A DNA stretch of 27,917 nucleotides from assembly GCA_050010575.1 (NCBI GenBank), contig JBEKKU010000014.1, positions 1 to 27,917 of the forward strand, read 5' to 3'. The stretch comes from Palsa-1188 sp050010575. GTDB taxonomy: Bacteria; Bacillota; DSM-12270; Thermacetogeniales; Thermacetogeniaceae. The position numbers and the translations under genes were made by a program. Positions 1 through 8,096 of the stretch are shown in pieces (position 1 is the stretch's first letter; each line of letters starts with the position of its first letter). The notes below the pieces were generated by a model, which was not told the DNA's origin, ran no database searches, and saw nothing but the letters and a program-made list of their open reading frames with translations.

Positions 1-1
1 C

Positions 2-39
2 AAAGTGGTGTAAAGTGGTAGCATATTTGATTAGAGTGG
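2..39 (+). promoter_or_regulatory. MraZ-box-like operator repeats upstream of mraZ
   Basis: Two perfect copies of AAAGTGG start at 2 and 12, exactly one 10-base step apart. A third, one-mismatch copy (AGAGTGG) lies at 33-39, about two helical turns further on. MraZ proteins are known to bind short direct repeats of this kind (GTGG-containing boxes with 10-base spacing) just before their own gene and so regulate the dcw operon. The array probably extends left of the window. The last copy overlaps the mraZ ribosome-binding region, so binding could also hide the start. Confidence 0.7.
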
Positions 40-46
40 AGAGCAA

Positions 47-487
47 ATGTTTATCGGAGAGCACCAGCACAGTTTTGATGCCAAAGGACGCCTGATCATG
101 CCGGTGAAGTTCCGGGCCCAGTTGGGTGAACGCTGCATTGCCACCCGGGGCATGGATCGCTCTCTGTTTGTTTTTCCGCTCGATGAGTGGAATATGCTTG
201 AGCAGAAACTTAGAAAATTGCCGCTTACCAGCCCGGAGGCCCGGGCTTTTACCAGATTTATCTTCTCCGGCGCTACCGAGTGCGAACTGGATCCACAGGG
301 ACGAATACTGATCCCGCCATCACTGAGAGAGCACGCAGCCATCAACCGGGAGGTTGTAATCATCGGCGTTTCTTCACGGATTGAGGTCTGGGCTAAGGAG
401 CGCTGGCTAGAGTATTCCGCTCCAGTGTCGGAGCACTTTGATGACCTGGCCTCTAAGCTGGGAGAAGGCGATTTCTTCAGTGTCTGA
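47..487 (+). CDS. mraZ: Transcriptional regulator MraZ
   Basis: A 146-residue DNA-binding protein with two tandem SpoVT/AbrB-type swapped-hairpin repeats. Each carries the family D-x-x-G-R core: DAKGRLIMP near residues 12-20 and DPQGRILIPP near residues 82-91. MraZ is the first gene of dcw clusters, forms ring-shaped oligomers on repeats before its own gene, and usually represses the operon. The length is typical. The ATG has GGAGAG just upstream, and AAAGTGG repeats lie at the left edge of the window. The stop overlaps the GTG of rsmH, so the two are probably translationally coupled. Confidence 0.96.
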   Translation: MFIGEHQHSFDAKGRLIMPVKFRAQLGERCIATRGMDRSLFVFPLDEWNMLEQKLRKLPLTSPEARAFTRFIFSGATECELDPQGRILIPPSLREHAAINREVVIIGVSSRIEVWAKERWLEYSAPVSEHFDDLASKLGEGDFFSV

Positions 488-1415
488 GCTTGAACACCAG
501 CCGGTAATGCTGGCGGAAGCTCTGGAGTTGTTGGCAGTCAGGGAGGGCGGTACCTACCTGGACTGCACCCTGGGCGGCGGTGGCCACGCCCGGGAGATGA
601 TCCGCCGGGCTGGCCCTGGCGGGAGCCTGATTGGCCTGGATCGGGACGAGGACTCCCTGGCCCGGGCAGCCGCGAACCTGTCGGATTTCAGCAGCCAGGT
701 GACGTTGATCAACAGCGATTACCGGTTTGTGGACCGGGTGCTGGCGGAACTGGGTATTACCGGGGTGGACGGAGTCATATTTGACCTGGGGGTTTCCACC
801 TGGCAGGTGCTCGATCCGGAACGGGGCTTCAGCTATAGCTACGATGCAGCTCTGGATATGCGGATGGACCGAAAAACTGATGTAACCGCCGCAGACCTCG
901 TAAATGGGTTAAAAGAACAGGAATTAGCAGGATTGATCCAGCGTTTTGGTGAAGAAAGATGGGCGAAGAGAATTGCCTCTTTTATCACTGCAGCCCGGGT
1001 AAAACAGCCGATTGCTACCACCGGGCAGTTGGTGGAAATCATCAAGGCAGCGATTCCAGCAGCGGTTCGCAGGACTGGCCCTCATCCGGCCAAGCGCACT
1101 TTTCAGGCCCTGCGGATTGCGGTTAACGATGAACTGGCCGGACTGGAGCAGGCTCTGCGGTTGGCAATCAGGATCCTGAAGCCCGGTGGGCGGATAGTAG
1201 TAATCTCCTTCCATTCGCTGGAGGACCGGATCGTTAAAAATAGTTTCAGGGATCGGGCACTATCTCGTGACGGAATGGAACCTATCGCCGGTGAAGGCAT
1301 CAGGATCCTGACCCGGAAGCCCCTGAGACCGGGTGCGATAGAGGTGGAACAAAATCCCCGGGCGCGTAGTGCCAAGTTGCGGGCGGCAGAAAAGTTTGCT
1401 GGTAGGCTGCAGTAA
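480..1415 (+). CDS. rsmH: 16S rRNA (cytosine(1402)-N(4))-methyltransferase RsmH (MraW)
   Basis: A 311-residue SAM-dependent enzyme that N4-methylates C1402 in the 16S rRNA decoding centre. The SAM-binding loop is LGGGGHA at residues 31-37, after the family's N-terminal HQPVML. A conserved VISFHSLEDRIVK segment lies near residues 239-251. The reading frame is open back to 438, but the GTG at 480 is preferred. It has GGAGAAGG at 461-468, gives the family's normal N terminus, and overlaps the mraZ stop. A 26-base gap separates it from the next gene. This is the standard second gene of dcw clusters. Confidence 0.95.
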   Translation: MSELEHQPVMLAEALELLAVREGGTYLDCTLGGGGHAREMIRRAGPGGSLIGLDRDEDSLARAAANLSDFSSQVTLINSDYRFVDRVLAELGITGVDGVIFDLGVSTWQVLDPERGFSYSYDAALDMRMDRKTDVTAADLVNGLKEQELAGLIQRFGEERWAKRIASFITAARVKQPIATTGQLVEIIKAAIPAAVRRTGPHPAKRTFQALRIAVNDELAGLEQALRLAIRILKPGGRIVVISFHSLEDRIVKNSFRDRALSRDGMEPIAGEGIRILTRKPLRPGAIEVEQNPRARSAKLRAAEKFAGRLQ

Positions 1416-1441
1416 TATCCAAAAAATGAGGTGAATAATCA

Positions 1442-1906
1442 TTGGTAGTAGCTGAACGGAAACAACTGCCTAATATAGAGAGTGAGTTCAAGCCGAAACC
1501 TGCTTTAAGAACTAATGCGGCGCTGAAGAAATGTACTTTGTTGACCTTGGTGGTTCTAGCCGGTTTTGCGTTGTGCATGCTATATACCTACCAGACGACC
1601 AGGATCATTGCCCTGGGTTACCAGACAGATAATTTGCAAAATAGCGTTAACGAGTTGCAGGGAGAAAACAAGCAATTGGGGTTGAAAATAGCGGAGCTTC
1701 AGGCGCCCGAAAGGGTCCAACAGATCGCCACAACTAAATTGGGGATGAAGGAGCCGCAGGAGTTCATGATCGCCTTCAGTTCCCCGGAGCAATTGTCATC
1801 ACAAAAAACACAGGTGCAGGCTGTGTCGCCAAAGAACTCGTGGAGCGGCCGGTTGTTGGCGGTGATTCCACGGTTTATAGGCCAGGCTGAAGCTTCGCCC
1901 CGCTAG
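1442..1906 (+). CDS. ftsL: FtsL/DivIC-like septum protein
   Basis: A 154-residue bitopic membrane protein. A basic cytoplasmic N terminus is followed by one hydrophobic segment at about residues 31-50 and a short extracytoplasmic coiled coil (about 55-85, heptad-like LQNSVNELQGENKQLGLKIAELQ split by charged residues). The segment RVQQIATTKLGMKEPQE is typical of FtsL-type proteins. FtsL links FtsQ/DivIB and DivIC to the FtsW/PBP synthase at the septum. The start is TTG, with GAGGTGA at 1428-1434. Assignment rests on architecture and position between rsmH and the PBP gene, because this family diverges quickly. The C-terminal tail of about 50 residues is poorly conserved. Confidence 0.85.
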   Translation: MVVAERKQLPNIESEFKPKPALRTNAALKKCTLLTLVVLAGFALCMLYTYQTTRIIALGYQTDNLQNSVNELQGENKQLGLKIAELQAPERVQQIATTKLGMKEPQEFMIAFSSPEQLSSQKTQVQAVSPKNSWSGRLLAVIPRFIGQAEASPR

Positions 1907-1920
1907 CGGGGTGATCGGTT

Positions 1921-4056
1921 TTGTATAAAGGAAATATCGAGATTCGTAAAAGAATTACCTTTCTTTTTTTTATCATCTTTACTTTTTTCATTCTTTTCAG
2001 CATCCGGCTGGTCTGGCTGCAGCTGGTTCAGGGCACCTGGTACCAGCAGCAGGCGATCCAGAACCGGATCCGCGAGATCGCGGTCGACCCCAAGCGAGGA
2101 GATATTTTCGACCGCAATGGCAATGTGCTGGCCACCAGCATCAGCGCTGATGCGGCCTATGCTATTCCCGCCGAAGTGAAGCGTTCAGGCCAGGCGCCCC
2201 AGATCGCCCATTCCTTGGCGGCTATTCTTGGCCTGCCGGAGGGCGACCTCCTCAAGAGCATCACTCAGGACCAGCAATCGGTCTGGCTCAAACTGAAGCT
2301 GGATCCGACCCAGGCTCAAACCCTACGCCAGAGCCGTCTGCCAGGGATCGGGATCATCTCCAAGCCCCAGCGCTATTACCCCAAAAAGAATCTAGCGGCA
2401 CATGTCCTGGGCATCGCCGGTGATTATAACCAGGGCTTGGAAGGGATAGAGGTCGCTTACGACAAGGAGCTGGCCGGGGTCAGCGGGCGCTTGCTGGTAG
2501 AGTATGACGCTGCCGGCCGGGAGATCCCGGAATCCGCCCGGCAATTTATCGAACCGGAACAGGGACTGAGTGTGGTGCTCACCATCGACCAGAACATCCA
2601 GTACTTCGCGGAGCGCGAGCTGGATAAGGTAGTACAGGAGCGCCATCCCAAAAGTGCCTCCATGATCATCATGGACCCCAACACCGGGGAGATCCTGGCC
2701 ATGGCTAACAGGCCCGACTTCGACCCCAACGAATATCAGAAATATCCCGCCTCAGCCCGGCGCAATGTTGCCATCAGCAACAGCTACGAACCCGGCTCCA
2801 CCTTCAAGATCGTCACCCTGGGAGCGGCTTTGGAAGAGAATCTGGTCAGCAATAACGACCGCTTCTACTGTCCTGGCTATATCAAGGTGGCAGACCGGAC
2901 GATCCACTGCTGGTTGGACGGAGGGCACGGGAGCGAGTCGCTGGAGGAGGTCGTTCAGAACTCTTGCAACCCCGGTTTTATCACCATTGGACTCAGGGAG
3001 GGGCTGCAGACATTTTATAAATACCTCGATGCCTTCGGTTTTGGGAGCCAGCTCGGCATAGACTTGCCCGGTGAGGCCGAGGGGATCATCGTGAACCAGA
3101 AAGAGGCCACCCAGGTGGACCTGGCCACCATGTCTATCGGCCAGGCCAACAGCGTGACTCCCCTGCAACTGGTGACGGCAATGAGTGCGGTTGCCAATGG
3201 CGGCAAGCTGATGCGGCCACACTTGGTCAAGGAACTGCGCAACAGCCAGGGTGAAGTGGTCAAGCAGTTTGAGCCTCAGGTGATCCGCCAGGTGCTCTCT
3301 GCGGATACCGCCAGGGAGGAGGGGGTACTGCTGCAGCGGGTGGTCGATTATGGAACCGGCAGCAATGCCCGCATCGCAGGTTATACCGTGGCTGGGAAGA
3401 CCGGCACCGGCCAGAAGCCTTTACCGGGCGGCGGGTACTCGGATACCGATCACGTCCTCTCATTCCTGGGATTTGCTCCTGTCGAACAGCCGCGGCTGGT
3501 TGCCCTGGCGATCATCGACACGCCACAGGGTTACCCTCAATTTGGCGGTGTCATGGCGGCCCCGGTATTCCAGGGAGCGGTAAGTGACAGCCTGCGGTAT
3601 CTGCGGGTCCCGGTGCGCTACCTCCCCAGCGGCACTACCCTGAATGATCAGATGACGGTGGTGCCTCCGGTAATCAATCTGCCTCTTCAGGATGCTCAGA
3701 AGGCCCTGTCTCAGGCCGGGCTGACCTGGGAGATTAACGGCCAGGGACCGGTCGTCATGGACCAGACACCGGTAGATGGGGTGAAAGTAACCAGAGGCAG
3801 CAAGGTGTTGCTGAGCCTGGACGCATCTGGCGAGGCCCCCACCGGAGACCGGATCGTTCCCAACCTGAAAGGAAAAAGCTTGCGTGATACGGCAGAGGTG
3901 CTTGCTGCCATGAACCTGCAACTGGTCCCTGAAGGGGAACAGTTTCCTACCGGTAGTGCTACCTGGCAGGACCCGCCGGCTGGAACCAAGATCAGCGCCG
4001 GGGCGCAAGTGAAGGTGAAATTTGAACCGCCGCTGCCCCTGACTAGTGGTCCGTGA
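1921..4056 (+). CDS. ftsI: Class B penicillin-binding protein, FtsI/SpoVD family, two PASTA domains
   Basis: A 711-residue membrane-anchored transpeptidase that cross-links septal (or spore cortex) peptidoglycan. A single N-terminal membrane anchor spans about residues 13-35, followed by a PBP dimerisation domain. The catalytic domain has S293-T-F-K (nucleophile box), S348-C-N and K493-T-G. Two PASTA repeats follow, at about residues 578-632 and 645-705. Bacillus PbpB has two PASTA domains and SpoVD has one; SpoVD-like features such as NSCN are also present, so either name could fit. The start is TTG after GGGGTGAT at about 1908-1915. It is the only class B PBP in the cluster and its expected partner is the SEDS protein at 9531. 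Confidence 0.93.
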   Translation: MYKGNIEIRKRITFLFFIIFTFFILFSIRLVWLQLVQGTWYQQQAIQNRIREIAVDPKRGDIFDRNGNVLATSISADAAYAIPAEVKRSGQAPQIAHSLAAILGLPEGDLLKSITQDQQSVWLKLKLDPTQAQTLRQSRLPGIGIISKPQRYYPKKNLAAHVLGIAGDYNQGLEGIEVAYDKELAGVSGRLLVEYDAAGREIPESARQFIEPEQGLSVVLTIDQNIQYFAERELDKVVQERHPKSASMIIMDPNTGEILAMANRPDFDPNEYQKYPASARRNVAISNSYEPGSTFKIVTLGAALEENLVSNNDRFYCPGYIKVADRTIHCWLDGGHGSESLEEVVQNSCNPGFITIGLREGLQTFYKYLDAFGFGSQLGIDLPGEAEGIIVNQKEATQVDLATMSIGQANSVTPLQLVTAMSAVANGGKLMRPHLVKELRNSQGEVVKQFEPQVIRQVLSADTAREEGVLLQRVVDYGTGSNARIAGYTVAGKTGTGQKPLPGGGYSDTDHVLSFLGFAPVEQPRLVALAIIDTPQGYPQFGGVMAAPVFQGAVSDSLRYLRVPVRYLPSGTTLNDQMTVVPPVINLPLQDAQKALSQAGLTWEINGQGPVVMDQTPVDGVKVTRGSKVLLSLDASGEAPTGDRIVPNLKGKSLRDTAEVLAAMNLQLVPEGEQFPTGSATWQDPPAGTKISAGAQVKVKFEPPLPLTSGP

Positions 4057-4156
4057 CAGGAAATAACCGCCACTGCTGGATGATATTATGTTAAATGATT
4101 TTAATGGCAATAATAGAATTAATACCTAATCATATTCAGGCCGGCGGGGATAGATC

Positions 4157-5617
4157 ATGACCGTTACTTTCAGACAGCTGCTATCGGGGATTGATGTTGA
4201 AGCGGCGCAAGGCCTGGAGACGCCAGTGACCGGAATTCATTACGACTCCAGGCAGGTGCAGCCCGGGTCTGTCTTCGTCTGCATACCGGGCTATCGCACC
4301 GACGGCCATGCCTATATTGGAGATGCTGCCAGCAGGGGAGTTGCTGCCCTGATCGTATCCCAGGAGGTATTGCTGCCGTCCGGTTTGGCCTGGGCGCGAG
4401 TCAGGGATACCCGGGCGGCGCTGGCGGCAGTGGCTGCCAACTGGTACGGACACCCCAGCCGCGAGCTGAGCCTGTTTGGGGTGACTGGGACCAATGGGAA
4501 AACCACCACTACACACCTGATCGAGGCCGTTCTCCGGGCCAGGGGCGAGCCGACCGCGGTGATCGGTACCATTTGGAATCAGCGTACGACCCCGGAATCC
4601 CTGGACTTGCAGCGTATGCTCCGGGAATGGGCCGGGCAGGGGATCCGGTCGGTGGTGATGGAAGTCTCTTCGCACGGGATCTATCTGAAAAGGGTCGCGG
4701 ATTGTGAATTTGACGTGGCCGTGTTTACCAACCTGACCCAGGATCATCTTGACTTTCACCAGAATCTGAGGGATTATTTAGCAGTCAAGCTGCAACTTTT
4801 TCAGGGGTTGGGCGCCAGCCGCAGCAAGCAGAGGCGCTGCTATGCGGTGATCAACCTTGACGATCCGTCAGGGATCGAGGTGGCCAGGGCTACCAGGGCG
4901 CCGGTGATCACTTATGGTATCCAGGAACAGGCTGATGTACAGGCTCGGGATCTGTGCCTCTCGGAACGCGGTGCTGAATTCGCAGTATCCTATCAGGGGC
5001 GAAGCATGAACCTCAGGATCTCTCTGCCGGGCCGGTTCAATGTCTATAACAGCCTGGCGGCAATAGCGGTGGGGTTGGGTGAAGGGATAGAGCCGGCGCT
5101 CATCAAGGAGACCCTGGCAGGAGTGGCGGGGGTGCCGGGCCGCTTTCAGGTGGTTGACCAGGGACAGGAGTTCACGGTGGTGGTGGACTACGCCCATACC
5201 CCGGACGGCCTGGAGAATGTGCTGCGTACTGCCAGGGATCTGACCAGGGGCCGGGTAATTGCTGTGTTCGGCTGTGGCGGCGATCGCGATGCCGGCAAGC
5301 GGCCCTTAATGGGAAAAGTAGCCGGGCAGCTCTGCGATGTCGCCATCCTGACCTCTGATAACCCCCGGAGCGAGAAGCCCCTGGGGATTATCAGGCAGAT
5401 CGAGGCGGGAATCAGGGAGGTTGGCGATGTTCATTACGAGGTGATCCCCGACCGCCGGGAGGCGATCCGGCAGGCGCTGCAGGGCGCCCAAGCAGGGGAT
5501 TTCGTGGTTATCGCCGGCAAGGGGCATGAGACCTACCAGATTGTCGGCGACCAGGTGCTGCCCTTTGATGATTACCAGGTGGCGAGGGAGATTCTGCAAA
5601 AGGAGAATATATTTTAG
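4157..5617 (+). CDS. murE: UDP-MurNAc-L-Ala-D-Glu:meso-diaminopimelate ligase MurE
   Basis: A 486-residue cytoplasmic Mur ligase that adds the third residue of the peptidoglycan stem peptide using ATP. The ATP-binding loop is GTNGKTTTT with K115. The central ligase motif VMEVSSHG lies near residues 171-178. The substrate-selecting signature D401-N-P-R404 marks a meso-diaminopimelate enzyme rather than a lysine enzyme. The ATG at 4157 follows GGGGA at 4147-4151. A 100-base AT-richer gap separates it from the PBP gene, one of the longer gaps in the cluster. Its stop shares one base with the GTG of murF. Confidence 0.96.
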   Translation: MTVTFRQLLSGIDVEAAQGLETPVTGIHYDSRQVQPGSVFVCIPGYRTDGHAYIGDAASRGVAALIVSQEVLLPSGLAWARVRDTRAALAAVAANWYGHPSRELSLFGVTGTNGKTTTTHLIEAVLRARGEPTAVIGTIWNQRTTPESLDLQRMLREWAGQGIRSVVMEVSSHGIYLKRVADCEFDVAVFTNLTQDHLDFHQNLRDYLAVKLQLFQGLGASRSKQRRCYAVINLDDPSGIEVARATRAPVITYGIQEQADVQARDLCLSERGAEFAVSYQGRSMNLRISLPGRFNVYNSLAAIAVGLGEGIEPALIKETLAGVAGVPGRFQVVDQGQEFTVVVDYAHTPDGLENVLRTARDLTRGRVIAVFGCGGDRDAGKRPLMGKVAGQLCDVAILTSDNPRSEKPLGIIRQIEAGIREVGDVHYEVIPDRREAIRQALQGAQAGDFVVIAGKGHETYQIVGDQVLPFDDYQVAREILQKENIF

Positions 5618-7002
5618 TGATGGAGCCGATCCGCGTCTTGGAGATCGCTACTGCTATGAATGGCCGTCTGCTGCAGGGCAACCCGGAGACAGTGGTTGAT
5701 GGTATCGCTATCGACAGTAGGAAGGCTGAGCGGGGGCAGCTTTTTTTTGCTTTTCCTGGCAGCGAATCTGACGGGCACCTATATATAGACGATGCCCTGA
5801 GCCGGGGAGCGGCGGCGGCGGTGATCTCCAGGCAGGTTTCCGTTGATAGTGGCCAACCGTTGATCATGGTGGCGGACCCGTTTCAGGCGCTTCAGGCCCT
5901 GGCCCGCTATTACCGGCAGTTATTCACGCTGCCCGTGGTGGCTGTGACCGGCAGTACTGGTAAAACCACCACTAAGGACCTGATCGCCGGAGTGCTGGGG
6001 ATCAGCCTGCGAGTATTGAAGACTGAAGGAAACCAGAACAACGAGATCGGGCTGCCCCTGACCCTAATGCGCCTGGATCGGGGCTACGGCGCCATGGTTC
6101 TAGAGATGGCCATGCGGGGCCCGGGGGAAATTGCTGCCCTGTGCCAACTCAGCCAGCCTCAGATCGGCGTGATTACCAATATTGGAATGACCCATCTGGA
6201 GCGGTTGGGCTCTCAGCAGGCGATTGCCGAAGCCAAGGGCGAACTGCTGGATGCCTTGCCCCCGGAGGGGTGTGCAGTTCTAAACGGAGAGGACGGCTGG
6301 CAGCGGCAGTTGGCACGGAAGTGCCGGTGCGACGTGATCTTTTACGGCCCTGGACCTGAATGGCCGGTGAACGCCAGCGATATCGTCATGAACGGCTTAC
6401 GGGGATCCGAATTTCTGCTGCACACACCGTTGGGAGAGGCTCAGTGCCAGCTGCCACTGCCAGGACGCCACAATGTCTCCAATGCCCTGGCGGCGGCAGC
6501 GGTGGGCTCCCGGTTCGGGCTGCCTCCGGAACAGATTGCCCGGGGCCTCGGGGCGGCTTCCCTTACGGGGATGCGCCTGGAGATCAAGAGGGGGATCGCT
6601 GGCAGCACTATCATTGATGATACTTACAATGCCAGCCCGGCCTCGGTCAAGGCCGCCCTACGGTTGTTGGCGGATGTTCCCGACCGGGGGCGGGCAATTG
6701 CGGTGCTGGGAGACATGTATGAGCTGGGGGCGGCCACAGAGGCCGGGCACCGCTCGGTGGGTGAGTGCGCCGCAGCCCTGCAGGTCGATTACCTGTGCAC
6801 GGTAGGGGGGCTGGCCCGGGAGATCGCTATCGGAGCGCGGGCCGCGGGCCTGCCCGATGGGCAGATCGGCGTATTTTCTGACAACCAGGCCGTCATCGCC
6901 TTTATGGGGGAGTTAGTCAAGAGCGGGGACGTGATTCTGGTAAAAGGATCGCGGGGCGCCAGAATGGAGCAGATCGTAGCGTCCCTGAGCGAGGGTGGTT
7001 GA
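5617..7002 (+). CDS. murF: UDP-MurNAc-tripeptide--D-alanyl-D-alanine ligase MurF
   Basis: A 461-residue Mur ligase that adds D-Ala-D-Ala, completing UDP-MurNAc-pentapeptide. The ATP loop is GSTGKTTTK with K116. The family motif EGNQNNEIGLPLTL follows at about residues 135-148, and the C-terminal ligase domain carries DDTYNASP. AAAGGAGAA at 5599-5606 serves GTG 5617 (overlapping the murE stop by one base) or the adjacent ATG 5620. The choice changes the product by one residue. The 3' end overlaps the start region of mraY. Confidence 0.96.
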   Translation: MMEPIRVLEIATAMNGRLLQGNPETVVDGIAIDSRKAERGQLFFAFPGSESDGHLYIDDALSRGAAAAVISRQVSVDSGQPLIMVADPFQALQALARYYRQLFTLPVVAVTGSTGKTTTKDLIAGVLGISLRVLKTEGNQNNEIGLPLTLMRLDRGYGAMVLEMAMRGPGEIAALCQLSQPQIGVITNIGMTHLERLGSQQAIAEAKGELLDALPPEGCAVLNGEDGWQRQLARKCRCDVIFYGPGPEWPVNASDIVMNGLRGSEFLLHTPLGEAQCQLPLPGRHNVSNALAAAAVGSRFGLPPEQIARGLGAASLTGMRLEIKRGIAGSTIIDDTYNASPASVKAALRLLADVPDRGRAIAVLGDMYELGAATEAGHRSVGECAAALQVDYLCTVGGLAREIAIGARAAGLPDGQIGVFSDNQAVIAFMGELVKSGDVILVKGSRGARMEQIVASLSEGG

Positions 7003-7003
7003 A

Positions 7004-7972
7004 GTGAACGAGATCACCGGGGTGGGGATTGCCTTAGTGCTCAGCCTGCTGTCTACCCTGTTGCTGGGCAAGCTGCTCGTGCCCCTGCTGAATCGCCTGA
7101 AGTTCGGGCAGGAGGTCCGTGATGACGGACCCAAGTCACATCTAAAAAAACAGGGTACGGCCACCATGGGTGGTCTGCTGATCATCGGAGGTACCGGCGT
7201 GGCCAGCCTGCTGGTCGCCGGTCAGGCCTACGAGACCCTGTTGCTGGTGGGGATGATGGTCGGTTGCGGGCTGTTAGGATTTGCCGATGACTTCTTGAAG
7301 GTAGTGTTGAAGCGGTCTCTCGGCGTTAAGGCCCGCACCAAGTTTTTGGTGCAGATACTGCTGGGGCTGGCACTGGCCTGGGCGGCGTTCAGCCTGCATC
7401 AGGAGACCACCGTGTTGCTCCCCTTCACCGGATTCAGGGTTGACCTGGGTGTATACTACTACGCCCTGGTGGTGTTTATTCTGGTTGCCGCTGCCAATGC
7501 CGTCAATCTTACCGACGGCCTTGACGGCCTGGCCAGTGGCTTGATGCTGGTAGTGGCGGTAGCCTTTGTCCTGATCGCCTGGATGACCGGGCAGAACACT
7601 GCGGCGGTCTTTGCCGGGGCACTCGGAGGCAGCTGTCTGGGGTTTCTATACTTCAACCATTACCCGGCCCGGGTCTTTATGGGGGATACCGGTTCCCTGG
7701 CCCTGGGCGGGGCCATGGCCACCTTGGCAGTACTGACCCGTACTGAACTGGTGTTGCTGATCCTGGGCGGGGTCTTCGTCCTGGAAACCCTGTCGGTGAT
7801 CATCCAGGTGATCTCCTACCAGCTAACGGGTAAGAGGGTGTTCAGAATGAGCCCCCTGCATCATCACTTCGAACTGTCGGGTTGGACGGAAACCAGGGTT
7901 GTGCGCTGGTTCTGGATGCTGGGATTATGCTGCGCGGTCTTGAGTTTTTGGGCGATGCGAGGTCCCCATTAG
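7004..7972 (+). CDS. mraY: Phospho-N-acetylmuramoyl-pentapeptide-transferase MraY
   Basis: A 322-residue polytopic membrane enzyme that transfers phospho-MurNAc-pentapeptide from UDP to undecaprenyl phosphate, making lipid I. Hallmarks visible are GPKSHLKKQGTATMGG near residues 41-56, the catalytic D95-D96 pair, NAVNLTDGLDGLA, GDTGSLALGG and SPLHHHFEL near the C terminus. GTG 7004 is chosen because GAGGGTGG at 6991-6998 stands five bases before it. An in-frame GTG at 6995 would overlap murF more and lies inside that ribosome-binding site. The product size matches the family. Confidence 0.95.
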   Translation: MNEITGVGIALVLSLLSTLLLGKLLVPLLNRLKFGQEVRDDGPKSHLKKQGTATMGGLLIIGGTGVASLLVAGQAYETLLLVGMMVGCGLLGFADDFLKVVLKRSLGVKARTKFLVQILLGLALAWAAFSLHQETTVLLPFTGFRVDLGVYYYALVVFILVAAANAVNLTDGLDGLASGLMLVVAVAFVLIAWMTGQNTAAVFAGALGGSCLGFLYFNHYPARVFMGDTGSLALGGAMATLAVLTRTELVLLILGGVFVLETLSVIIQVISYQLTGKRVFRMSPLHHHFELSGWTETRVVRWFWMLGLCCAVLSFWAMRGPH

Positions 7973-8047
7973 CAATATCATTATGAGAACACCTTAATTG
8001 TTATTGATGTGTCATACTGTTTATGGCTGCTTTTAAATCTTTATTCC

Positions 8048-8082
8048 GACCTCGGACCTCCTGTCTCTGACCTCCGAGCTCG
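8048..8082. repeat. Degenerate heptanucleotide tandem repeat in the mraY-murD gap
   Basis: Five consecutive 7-base units fit GACCTCN: GACCTCG, GACCTCC, TGTCTCT, GACCTCC and GAGCTCG. The outer arms (8046-8056 and 8073-8083) are inverted repeats with one mismatch in 11 and could form a hairpin just upstream of the murD ribosome-binding site at 8085-8089. The rest of the 118-base gap is AT-richer and shows nothing I can name. No T-run follows the hairpin, so it is not a typical terminator. Confidence 0.6.
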
Positions 8083-8096
8083 GTAGGAGCGTGTGC

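Noticed and set aside
2752..3222. Long reverse-strand frames inside the PBP gene and other long genes, such as 12114-12863 and 14390-15346
   Set aside because: They are shadows of clearly identified genes in a GC-rich sequence and encode no recognisable protein.
4057..4156. An internal promoter in the AT-rich gap before murE
   Set aside because: Several AT-rich hexamers occur, but no pair has acceptable sequence and spacing together.
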